Source: CAZKWG01 sp964615375
Lineage (GTDB): Bacteria; Myxococcota_A; UBA796; CAZKWG01
Direction of reading: 5' to 3'
NCBI GenBank assembly: GCA_964615375.1
Contig: CAZTOW010000016.1
Coordinates: forward strand, 62,001 to 126,000
Length of the DNA: 64,000 nucleotides
Position numbers and translations under genes: made by a program. Positions 44,664 through 52,616 of the stretch are shown piece by piece (the first letter of the stretch is position 1; each line of letters opens with the position of its first letter). The notes beneath the pieces were generated by a model, which saw only the letters and a list, made by a program, of their open reading frames with translations, was not told where the DNA came from and did not search any database.

Positions 44664-47330
44664 ATGATCTCCGCCCTGCTCCTGCTGGTCAGCGCGCTCT
44701 CCCCCGCCCGCGCCGAGGATCCGCCCGCGGAGGCCCCCGCCGAGGAGCTGCCGCCCCTGGTCAAGGATCCAGCCCTGCTGGAATTCGTGCAGGCCCCCTA
44801 CCCCGAGGAGGCGAAGGCGGCCGGCGTCGAGGGGCAGGTGCTGCTGCTGCTGGAGATCGACGAGACGGGCAAGGTCACCCACGTCGAGGTGCTGGCCCCC
44901 GCCGGCCACGGCTTCGACGAGGCCGCGCTGGAGGCCGCCTGGAGCCTGCGCTTCTCGCCCGCCGAGGACGCCAGCGGGCCGGTGCCCGTGGCCATCGAGT
45001 TCAACTACGGCTTCGTGCTGGACGCGGCGAGCCAGGAGGGCGCGGTGCCCGAGGAGGCCACGCCGGAGCAGCCCGCCGCCGAGGCCCCGGTCAACCTGGA
45101 GGGCGAGCTCGTGGAGATGGGCACGCGCCGCCCGCTCAAGGACTTCGCCGTCCTGGTGGAGGCCCCCGGCGTCGAGGCCCAGCAGACGACCACCGACGCG
45201 CAGGGCCGCTTCCAGCTCCGCGGCGTCCCCCTGGGCACGGTGACCGTCAGCAGCGTCCACCCCGGCTATGACCGGGCGAGCTCCAGCGTGGAGATCGTCG
45301 AGGGCCAGGTCACCAGCCTCAAGCTCTGGATCCGCAACCAGGACTACGGCGCGGACGATCTGGTGGGCGTGTACCAGAAGGAGAAGGACGAGGTCACCCG
45401 CCGCACGCTGACCGTGGAGGAGGTCCGCCGCATCCCGGGCACCTTCGGCGATCCCATCCGGGTGGTCCAGAACCTGCCCGGCGCGGCGCGCTCGCCCTTC
45501 GGGACCGGCCTGCTGGTGATCCGCGGCTCCAACCCGGAGGACTCGGCGGTCTACATCGACGGGATCCGCGTCCCGCTCATCTACCACCTGGGCGGCTACG
45601 AGAGCGTGCTGGCCCCGGACCTGGTGGAGGCGGTGGACTACCTGCCCGGCGGCTACGGGGTCGAGTACGGCCGCACGCTGGGCGGCGTGGTCGACGTGCG
45701 CACCCGCACCGAGTACCCCGAGGGAGGAAAGGTCGTCTGGAGCACGGACATCCTGGACAGCGGCGGCATCGTGGCCGGGCGTGCCGGGAAGAACGACGGG
45801 CTCGGCTACGCCCTGGCGGCGCGGCGCTCCTACATCGACTTCTTCATCCCCTACTTCATCAAGGACCCGGACACGGTCGTCAAGCCGCGCTGGTACGACT
45901 ACCAGTTGAAGCTCCAGGACCTGACCCGCGACAAAGGTGAGCTCTCCGCCTTCCTCTTCGGCTACCAGGACAAGCTGATCGCCAGCTCTCCGGGCAACCA
46001 GGGCACCGACCAGGACACGCAGGGCGAGCTGGGGACCACCTACTCCACCCACCGGCTGAACCTGATCTGGGAGCACCCGCTGGGCGAGGACTGGAGCCTC
46101 CGCGTGGTGCCCTCCGCGGGCATCGACGGGGCGAATTTCTCGCTGGGCGACGAGCTCCGCCTCACCCAGACCATCTACCTCTTCGAGCTGCGCAGCGAGC
46201 TGGGCTGGGAGCCCTCCGACGCGCTGGAGGCGACGCTCGGGGTGGACTTCCTGGGCGGCTTCTACGACTTCTCGGTGGCCTTCCCCTTCGATCCGACCTT
46301 GATCGCCGAGTACGACCCCATCGAGGAGCGCGAGCCCTTCACCCTGGACGGCACCGGGAGCGCCTGGGGGCCGGACGCCTACCTGGAGGTGGAGATCCGC
46401 CCGCTCCAGGACCGGGACGCCCTGCTGCTGGCCCCTGGGGTGCGCTTCAACTACGTCAACGTGCTCGACCAGGCGGCCGTCATGAGCCTGGATCCTCGCC
46501 TGGCGGCGCGCTGGCAGGCCCTCGAGCACGGCACCGCCAAGCTCGGGCTCGGGCTCTACCACCAGCCGCCTCAGCCCTTCGAGATCTACCGACCCGAGGG
46601 CAACGTCGGGGTGGGCTACGAGCGCGCCTGGTCGGCGGAGCTGGGCTGGGAGCACCAGATCACCCCTGCCATCCAGGCGGACGCGACCGTCTTCTACAAG
46701 TGGCTCGATCAGCTCATCGTGCCGAACCCCGATCTCGTGTCGCTGGACGACCCCTACTTCCTCAACGACGGGCTCGGCCGCATCTACGGGACCGAGATCT
46801 TCATCCGACACGCCCTGGTCAACCGCTTCTTCGGCTGGGTGAGCTACACGCTCTCCCGCTCGGAGCGCAACGACTACCCGGACCTCGACGGGGACGTGAA
46901 CCTCTTCGCCAACGAAGGAGAGGGCTGGTACCTCTACGACCTCGATCAGACGCACATCCTGGTGGCGCTCGCCGGCTACCGGCTGCCCTACGACCTCGAG
47001 ATCTCGGGCAAGTTCCGCTACGTCACCGGCAACCCCTACACCCCCTACGCGGGCGGCGTGTACGACATCGACCAGGACTTTTACTTCGGCTTCGAGTCCT
47101 CCGACTACAACTCCGAGCGCCTGCCGCCCTACATCACCTTCGACGCCCGCGTCTCCAAGATGTTCACCTTCAAGAAGTGGCAGCTCGAGACCTATCTGGA
47201 CCTGCTCAACGCGGTGCGCGGGGTGAACCCCGAGTTCCAGATCTACAACTACGACTACACGGAGAGCCGTTACATCCGCGGGCTCCCCTTCATCCCCTCC
47301 CCCGGCTTCGAGGCGGAGTTCAACTTCTGA
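44664..47330 (+). CDS. TonB-dependent receptor with N-terminal TonB_C-like domain
   Basis: The 888-residue outer-membrane protein has a signal peptide, then (about 34-118) a domain that reads like the C-terminal domain of TonB: FVQAPYPEEAKAAGVEGQVLLLLEIDETG, VEVLAPAGHGFDEAALEAAWSLRFSPA. A carboxypeptidase-regulatory-like beta domain (145-225, GRFQLRGVPLGTVTVSSVHPG) and a plug (about 260-360, RVVQNLPGAARSPFG...LVIRGSNPEDSAVYIDGI) follow. A 22-strand-type barrel ends in the phenylalanine signature FNF. The plug/barrel resembles Oar-like myxobacterial receptors. Ligand unknown. It is the fourth gene of the exbB operon and its TGA overlaps the ATG of the lipoprotein. Confidence 0.88.
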   Translation: MISALLLLVSALSPARAEDPPAEAPAEELPPLVKDPALLEFVQAPYPEEAKAAGVEGQVLLLLEIDETGKVTHVEVLAPAGHGFDEAALEAAWSLRFSPAEDASGPVPVAIEFNYGFVLDAASQEGAVPEEATPEQPAAEAPVNLEGELVEMGTRRPLKDFAVLVEAPGVEAQQTTTDAQGRFQLRGVPLGTVTVSSVHPGYDRASSSVEIVEGQVTSLKLWIRNQDYGADDLVGVYQKEKDEVTRRTLTVEEVRRIPGTFGDPIRVVQNLPGAARSPFGTGLLVIRGSNPEDSAVYIDGIRVPLIYHLGGYESVLAPDLVEAVDYLPGGYGVEYGRTLGGVVDVRTRTEYPEGGKVVWSTDILDSGGIVAGRAGKNDGLGYALAARRSYIDFFIPYFIKDPDTVVKPRWYDYQLKLQDLTRDKGELSAFLFGYQDKLIASSPGNQGTDQDTQGELGTTYSTHRLNLIWEHPLGEDWSLRVVPSAGIDGANFSLGDELRLTQTIYLFELRSELGWEPSDALEATLGVDFLGGFYDFSVAFPFDPTLIAEYDPIEEREPFTLDGTGSAWGPDAYLEVEIRPLQDRDALLLAPGVRFNYVNVLDQAAVMSLDPRLAARWQALEHGTAKLGLGLYHQPPQPFEIYRPEGNVGVGYERAWSAELGWEHQITPAIQADATVFYKWLDQLIVPNPDLVSLDDPYFLNDGLGRIYGTEIFIRHALVNRFFGWVSYTLSRSERNDYPDLDGDVNLFANEGEGWYLYDLDQTHILVALAGYRLPYDLEISGKFRYVTGNPYTPYAGGVYDIDQDFYFGFESSDYNSERLPPYITFDARVSKMFTFKKWQLETYLDLLNAVRGVNPEFQIYNYDYTESRYIRGLPFIPSPGFEAEFNF

Positions 47331-48223
47331 TGCGCACCCGCCCCGCTCCACTCCTGGTCTGTGTGCTCGCCGCCGCCTGCTATGAGCAGCCCGAGCTCAG
47401 CGAGTCCTGGCAGCTCGACCGGCTCCGCGTGCTCGGGGTGCGCGCCGAGCCCGCCGAGCCCCAGCCTGGCGAGGACGTGAGCTTCGAGGCCCTGGTCTGG
47501 TCCCCCGACGGCGCGGAGGTCCCCACCATCTGGTTCGCCTGCCTGCCGGAGAGCGCCGACGAGTTCGGCTGCGAGATCGACCCGGCGCTGGCCGCGAGCC
47601 TGGAGGGCCTGGACCCCGAGACCATGACCGACGAGGAGCTCGCCGCGCTCTTCGCGCAGCTTGTGGAGGCCGGGCTCATCGGCGCGACCCCCTACCTCCA
47701 GCCCTCCTGGACCGCTCCTGCCGACGCGCTCGACGGGCTCGACGAGATCGCGGCCAAGGAGGGGGTGAGCGCGCTGGTCACCCTCCAGGCCGTGCCCGAG
47801 GGCGCCGAGGACGAGGACGACGTCGAGCTGGCCTACAAGCGCGTGCCCATCAGCCTCGCCGACACGCCGAACCACAACCCGGAGTTCGAGCTGTGGACCG
47901 TCTCGGGCGAGGACATCGCGTCCGGCGGCGGCGTCAGCCTGAGCGCGGGCGAGACGGTCTCGGTGACCGCCGGGCTGCTGGACGGCAGCGTCGAGGACTA
48001 CGACTACACCGCAGAGGACGGCTCCATCGAGACGCGCACCGAGGAGCCCTACTTCACCTGGTACGCCACGGGCGGCGAGTTCGAGAACACCACCTCGCTC
48101 TGGCCCACCGACACCGTGAGCTGGACGGCGCCCGCCGAGGCCGGGACCTACGAGCTCATCGTCACCGTGCGCGACCGGCGCGGCGGGATGGCCTGGGCCA
48201 CGCTCGACGTCACGATCCCCTGA
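47330..48223 (+). CDS. lipoprotein partner of the TonB-dependent receptor
   Basis: The 297-residue precursor has a lipobox (VCVLAAAC). The mature part starts with RLRVLGVRAEPAEPQPGEDVSF, an Ig-like beta domain, continues with an acidic helical insert, and ends with a second beta domain (TVSWTAPAEAGTYELIVTVRDRRGG). The ATG overlaps the receptor's stop (TGATG). By position it may be a surface-exposed accessory to the receptor, comparable to SusD-type or other receptor-linked lipoproteins, but no homology to these is claimed. It converges with the next gene, 4 bp away. Confidence 0.75.
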   Translation: MRTRPAPLLVCVLAAACYEQPELSESWQLDRLRVLGVRAEPAEPQPGEDVSFEALVWSPDGAEVPTIWFACLPESADEFGCEIDPALAASLEGLDPETMTDEELAALFAQLVEAGLIGATPYLQPSWTAPADALDGLDEIAAKEGVSALVTLQAVPEGAEDEDDVELAYKRVPISLADTPNHNPEFELWTVSGEDIASGGGVSLSAGETVSVTAGLLDGSVEDYDYTAEDGSIETRTEEPYFTWYATGGEFENTTSLWPTDTVSWTAPAEAGTYELIVTVRDRRGGMAWATLDVTIP

Positions 48224-48227
48224 ACGC

Positions 48228-48644
48228 CTACTCCTCCTTCGCCTGCTTCGGGCGAACCGAGGCGTTGCTCCCGCGCACCACCAGGACCTCGTCGCAGCTC
48301 GCCAGCTCGAAGGGGACCCCGCGGCGGCAGCCGACGCCGTAGACCACCACGGGGCGCACCACCTGGAAGCCCCCCGCCGTGGGGACGAAGCGCGCCACGT
48401 ACTCGGTGTCGCCCAGCCAGAGCGCCTCGGTCATCGGGCCGCAGGCCTGACCGGGCAGCGGCGCGAAGCCGCCCACGTCGTCGTCCAGCCCCTCCCAGCC
48501 CACGGCGCGACAGCCCGGCAGGGCGATGGAGGGATCGAGCACGCGCACGCTGACCTGGACGGCGTCCCCCTCCTCCAGCACGAGGATCTCCACGGGGAGC
48601 GCGTCACCAGCGCGGGCGAGCGAGAGCGCGAGCATCAGGAGCAT
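48228..48644 (-). CDS. small exported protein, unknown function
   Basis: The 138-residue precursor starts at an ATG preceded by GGAGAGG and has a short signal peptide (MLLMLALSLARA). The mature domain is beta-rich with about four cysteines (GCRAVGWEG, GQACGPMTEALWLGD, YGVGCRRGVPFELASCDEV). A longer frame from 48692 would place the ribosome site inside the gene. It is divergent from the Glt/Nfs-like cluster. Not recognised. Confidence 0.65.
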   Translation of the reverse strand: MLLMLALSLARAGDALPVEILVLEEGDAVQVSVRVLDPSIALPGCRAVGWEGLDDDVGGFAPLPGQACGPMTEALWLGDTEYVARFVPTAGGFQVVRPVVVYGVGCRRGVPFELASCDEVLVVRGSNASVRPKQAKEE

Positions 48645-48944
48645 TCGGACCTCTCCGACGACACCGTTGCCGTCGCGCTGAGAATACCACATGCGGATCC
48701 CTGAACATCAGTCTAGGATGTAGGCGGCATGAGACTGCGCCCCGGACGATCGGCCAGGAGGGGAAGCCAGCTCTGGCGCGCGCCAGGGCAGGACTTGTGG
48801 ACCTTTTTTCCCTCACAGTGCCGCGGAACCGTGTTAAAGTCCGCCGGTCCCGGGCTGCCGGGTGTCTCGCCACAACTCCCCGCTGCAAATTCTCAGCCTG
48901 GAAAGGTCTCAATCGACCGTCAGGCGCGCTGGAGATGAGCACCG
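48645..48944. promoter_or_regulatory. divergent intergenic region upstream of the Glt/Nfs-like cluster
   Basis: This 300-bp gap separates the small exported protein gene (minus) from the first barrel gene (plus) and is the only long spacer before the eight-gene run, so it must hold the cluster's main promoter. It includes a T-run (48804-48809) and a possible extended -10 element TG-T-TAAAGT (48832-48840) about 105 bp before the ATG; no good -35 is present. The small ORFs here look spurious. Confidence 0.4.
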
Positions 48945-49778
48945 ATGCGATCTTCTTTCATCCTGGCCACACTCACCGCCGGACTCGGGCTGCTCATCGC
49001 TGAGCCTGCCGCACACGCCGGCGCGGCACCGGCGCTCAAGGCCCTGCAGGAGAAGAAAGAGGGCCGCCCGGCCTACAACGTGGTGCAGAACCGCTTCTTC
49101 CTCAAGTCCCAGCGCTTCGAGCTCACGCCCGCCCTGGGCGCCGTGCCGAACAACGCCTTCGTGGCGCGGTACACCGGCAGCGTGACGGCGGCCTACCACC
49201 TCAGCGAGACCTTCGCGGTCGAGGCGGCCTTCTTCCTCAGCCCGGACTCCAAGGCGGGCAACGATCTGAAGGGCCTCACCCACACGCTGGTGACCATCGC
49301 CGAAGAGGGCGGGACCGGCGTGGCCTTCCAGCAGCCGGTGGACAAGCTGGCGCTCGCCGGCGTCTTCTCCGCGCGCTGGGCGCCGGTCTACGGCAAGATC
49401 AACCTGATCGGCGAGAGCGTGCTGAACTTCGACTTCTACGCGACCGGCGGGCTCGGCTTCCTGTCGATCAACAAGTACAAGGCGGTCTACAGCGACGAGC
49501 GCGTCGCTCAGGGCCTGCAGCCGGCGGAGCAGGGAGAGGCGACGCCGGACGTCGCGCCCGCGCTGAACCTCGGGGTCGGGGGAGACTTCTTCCTCACGGG
49601 CTCCCTGGCGCTCAAGCTGGACGCGCGCAGCCTCCTCTACATCGACACCGAGGCGGACTACACGGCCACCGCTCAGGGAGACGACGAGCTGAAGCAGCGG
49701 GTCTACAACGACTTCGTCGCCTCCGTCGGCCTGAGCGTGTACTTCCCGGCCATGCCCCCGCGCCTCTACAACTTCTGA
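48945..49778 (+). CDS. outer-membrane beta-barrel protein, Glt/Nfs cluster gene A-like
   Basis: The 277-residue precursor has a signal peptide (LATLTAGLGLLIAEPAAHA), a short helical segment (APALKALQEKKEGRPAYNVVQNRFF), then amphipathic strands (FELTPALGAVPNNAFVARYTG, FAVEAAFFLSPDS, ARWAPVYGKINLI, LNFDFYATGGLGFL) ending in RLYNF. It matches the myxobacterial outer-membrane barrel family that includes GltA/GltB and NfsA/NfsB. It is a paralogue of the next gene (shared FxPxYGK...NFD core and ExxxG-x-LGAV-x-N-x-F opening). First gene of a run with the A-H order of nfs/glt loci. Confidence 0.78.
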   Translation: MRSSFILATLTAGLGLLIAEPAAHAGAAPALKALQEKKEGRPAYNVVQNRFFLKSQRFELTPALGAVPNNAFVARYTGSVTAAYHLSETFAVEAAFFLSPDSKAGNDLKGLTHTLVTIAEEGGTGVAFQQPVDKLALAGVFSARWAPVYGKINLIGESVLNFDFYATGGLGFLSINKYKAVYSDERVAQGLQPAEQGEATPDVAPALNLGVGGDFFLTGSLALKLDARSLLYIDTEADYTATAQGDDELKQRVYNDFVASVGLSVYFPAMPPRLYNF

Positions 49779-49794
49779 TTCGCTGGAGCCGACC

Positions 49795-50634
49795 ATGCTG
49801 AAGCGCATCCCTCTGCTGTTGCTGGCCGGGCTTCTGGTCGCCCCTGCGGCCCATGCCGATGACGAGGGCGACGCCCTCGACGACATCCTCGGCGAGGACG
49901 AGTCGACCGGCGACGAGGTCGAGGACGTCAAGTCGGGCAACCTCGACGACTCCATCGGCGTCAAGAAGGAGGACATCATCCTCCCCGAGGAGGAGCTCAA
50001 GAAGAAGCGGCTGATCAAGACGCTTCAGCGCAAGACCTTCCTCAAGCTCGGCCGCGTGGAGGTGGGTCCCCACCTCGGCGCCGTGGTCAACGACCCCTTC
50101 CTGAACCGCTACATCATCGGGGCCTCCGCGGGCTACCACCTCACCGAGGTCTTCTCGCTGGAGCTCGACCTCGGGTTCTCGCCGGACCTGGGCGATGAGG
50201 TGGACTGGAAGCCGCTCACCCACCAACTCGTGGACAACAACCACGTCTCGCCGGACATCTCCAAGCTGTCCTACTACGCTGACGTGACCTTCGGCTTCTC
50301 GCCGATCTACGGCAAGGTGGCCATCGGCCGCAAGATCATCAACTTCGACATCTTCGGCAACTTCGGCGCGGGCGTGGCGCGCACGGCGGACGACCTGGAC
50401 GCGCTCCAGGCCGACCCGGGCGACGTCCGGGCGGAGGCCTCGGCCGAGCAGTTCCACCCCACCACGAACCTGGGCGGCGGGCTGCGGATCATCTTCAACC
50501 CGAACCTCGCGCTGAGGCTCGAGGGGCGCTCGCTCGTCTACATCGAGACGGTCCAGAGCACCACGCTGGAGATGAAGAACAACCTGCTCCTCCAGGGGAC
50601 GGTCACCTTCTTCTTCCCTGGCATCGATTCCTGA
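49795..50634 (+). CDS. outer-membrane beta-barrel protein, Glt/Nfs cluster gene B-like
   Basis: The 279-residue precursor has a signal peptide (IPLLLLAGLLVAPAAHA), a very acidic segment (DDEGDALDDILGEDESTGDE) that could bind calcium or a partner, then the same barrel architecture as the preceding gene: VEVGPHLGAVVNDPFLNRY, FSLELDLGFSPDLG, FGFSPIYGKVAIG, INFDIFGNFGAG, LALRLEGRSLVY. GGAG precedes the ATG. Only 16 bp separate it from gene A, so they are probably co-expressed and may act as a pair in the outer membrane, as proposed for GltA and GltB. Confidence 0.78.
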   Translation: MLKRIPLLLLAGLLVAPAAHADDEGDALDDILGEDESTGDEVEDVKSGNLDDSIGVKKEDIILPEEELKKKRLIKTLQRKTFLKLGRVEVGPHLGAVVNDPFLNRYIIGASAGYHLTEVFSLELDLGFSPDLGDEVDWKPLTHQLVDNNHVSPDISKLSYYADVTFGFSPIYGKVAIGRKIINFDIFGNFGAGVARTADDLDALQADPGDVRAEASAEQFHPTTNLGGGLRIIFNPNLALRLEGRSLVYIETVQSTTLEMKNNLLLQGTVTFFFPGIDS

Positions 50635-50662
50635 ACCGGGCCGAGACGCTGGAGTATCCGAC

Positions 50663-52564
50663 ATGAGCCGCTCGATCCGCTCGTTCCTCGCCATGGTCCT
50701 GGTCTCGGCAGCCTACGCTGCGCCCGCGAACGCCGGCGCGCTGAGCTGCGACGACGTCATGAACATGGTGAACGTCAAGGTCCCGACCAACATCATCGTC
50801 AGCACGATGAAGGACTCGGGGGAGACCTTCGACGACAAGTTCGTGAAGTGCCTCATCGACAACGGGGCGCCCTCCGCGGTCGTGGAGCAGGCGCGGAAGA
50901 TGGCGGAGGAGGCGGCTGAGCCCGCTGCCGAGCCGGCCTCCAAGCCCACCACGACCACGACGACCAAGCCGACGATGTCCGACGACAAGGACGACATCGG
51001 CACGCGCACCAGCACGCGCAAGCCCACGACCTCCACGCGCGAGCCGGAAGACCTCCCGGAGCGCGGAGAGGTGTCCAGCGGGCCCGTGCCCAAGGAGCTG
51101 AAGACCGCGATCAACCTGATCGAGGCCAAGAAGCCGCTCACCGGCTCGCAGCAGCTCTTCGACGCCCTGGCCTCCGGGCAGTACCCGGACCAGGAGCTCA
51201 CGATCCGCTTCTACCTCGCGCAGGCGCTGGCGGACCTCGAGATGTACAGCTCGGCCCAGGTCCACTACACCTGGGTGGTCAAGCAGCTCGTCGCCTCGAG
51301 CCAGACGAACTCGGAGTACTTCGGGCCCTCGCTGGCCCGGCTGGTCGCCATCGCCCGCCTCTCGGGCGATGACAGCGAGCTCGTCCGCCTTCTGCCCAAG
51401 CTCACGCCGGAGCAGTACCCCCGCGGCGCGCAGAACCACCTCTACTACCTCGTCGGTCTCGGTCTCCTCGAGGACGACAAGCTGGCGGACGCGCGCAAGT
51501 TCTTCGGCCAGGTGAGCCCCAAGTCCGAGCTCTACCTCAAGAGCAAGTACCTCGAGGGCATCATCTTCAACCGGCAGGGCAAGCTGAAGAGCGCCGTCAA
51601 GAGCTTCCGCGACGTCTACCGCGAGCCGGTGGAGGCCACCGCGGATCCGGCGGAGCTCGCCGAGATCGACTCGCTCAAGGACATGGCGCTCATCAACATC
51701 GCCCGTATCTACTACGGGATCGAGCGCTACGAGGAGTCCACGAAGTACTACGACCTCGTGGACCGTGACAGCCCCTACTGGGGTCAGTCGCTGTTCGAGA
51801 ACTCCTGGGCCACCTTCATGCAGAGCGACCTGAACAAGACGCTCGGCCTGCTGCTCACGGTCCAGAGCCCCTTCTTCTCGGGTGACGAGTTCATGCCGGA
51901 GGCCATCGTCCTCCGCTCGCTGACCTTCTTCAACCTGTGCCAGTACAAGGAGGTCGAGACCACCCTCCTGTCCTTCGAGGAGAAGTACCGGCCGATGCAG
52001 GCGGAGATCCGGGACTTCGTGAAGTCCTACTCCACCGAGGAGGGCAAGCAGCTCGCCGATCAGGCCTGGGACGCCTACTTCGGCACCGGCAGCAAGAAGG
52101 ACACGAAGCTCCCGAAGTCGCTGTTCACGCGCGTGCTCCAGAGCCAGGACCTCTCCGCCGTCGTCCGTCGCCTCGAGATGCTCGACGAGGAGGAGAAGCT
52201 CATCGACGCCCAGAAGCCCGCCTGGCGCGACTCGCTCGGCGCGGCGCTCAAGGACCAGATCGAGAAGGACCGTCAGCGCCTGAAGCGGCGCGCGGGCCTG
52301 CTCTTCCTCAGCGAGATGGCGCGCACGGCCAACTACGTCAACGACCTGCTGACCCAGTCCGAGATCATCCGCTTCGAGGTGGTCGACGCCCAGCGCCAGG
52401 ACTACCAGTACAAGATGGCCAACCCCGACGCCGTGAAGACCTACCAGAACACGACGGTGGACTTCGCGACCTCCGTGGACTTCATCTACTGGCCCTTCAA
52501 CGGTGAGTTCTGGTCTGACGAGCTCGGCTACTACCTCTACACCGAGAAGCCGGTCTGCAAGTAA
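50663..52564 (+). CDS. periplasmic TPR protein, Glt/Nfs cluster gene C-like
   Basis: The 633-residue precursor has a signal peptide ending AYAAPANAGA and a small N-terminal domain with two cysteines (LSCDDVMNMVNVKVPTNIIV, FVKCLIDNG). A Thr/Lys-rich linker (TTTTTTKPTMSDDKDD) and then long TPR-like helices follow (FYLAQALADLEMYSSAQVHYTW, ALINIARIYYGIERYEESTKYYDL). Length is close to GltC/NfsC, the soluble periplasmic TPR component that contacts the barrels in Myxococcus. The ATG follows GGAGTATCC. It sits 28 bp after gene B. Role here is inferred from position and architecture. Confidence 0.75.
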   Translation: MSRSIRSFLAMVLVSAAYAAPANAGALSCDDVMNMVNVKVPTNIIVSTMKDSGETFDDKFVKCLIDNGAPSAVVEQARKMAEEAAEPAAEPASKPTTTTTTKPTMSDDKDDIGTRTSTRKPTTSTREPEDLPERGEVSSGPVPKELKTAINLIEAKKPLTGSQQLFDALASGQYPDQELTIRFYLAQALADLEMYSSAQVHYTWVVKQLVASSQTNSEYFGPSLARLVAIARLSGDDSELVRLLPKLTPEQYPRGAQNHLYYLVGLGLLEDDKLADARKFFGQVSPKSELYLKSKYLEGIIFNRQGKLKSAVKSFRDVYREPVEATADPAELAEIDSLKDMALINIARIYYGIERYEESTKYYDLVDRDSPYWGQSLFENSWATFMQSDLNKTLGLLLTVQSPFFSGDEFMPEAIVLRSLTFFNLCQYKEVETTLLSFEEKYRPMQAEIRDFVKSYSTEEGKQLADQAWDAYFGTGSKKDTKLPKSLFTRVLQSQDLSAVVRRLEMLDEEEKLIDAQKPAWRDSLGAALKDQIEKDRQRLKRRAGLLFLSEMARTANYVNDLLTQSEIIRFEVVDAQRQDYQYKMANPDAVKTYQNTTVDFATSVDFIYWPFNGEFWSDELGYYLYTEKPVCK

Positions 52565-52616
52565 GAAACCTGTGGGCCGGGCGCTCCCGCCGGCGAACCT
52601 CCAGGAGAGGATCTCA

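Noticed and set aside
48729..49185. Short plus-strand ORFs before the first barrel gene
   Set aside because: No ribosome sites, overlap the expected promoter and the barrel gene in another frame, and have serine/arginine-rich shadow composition.
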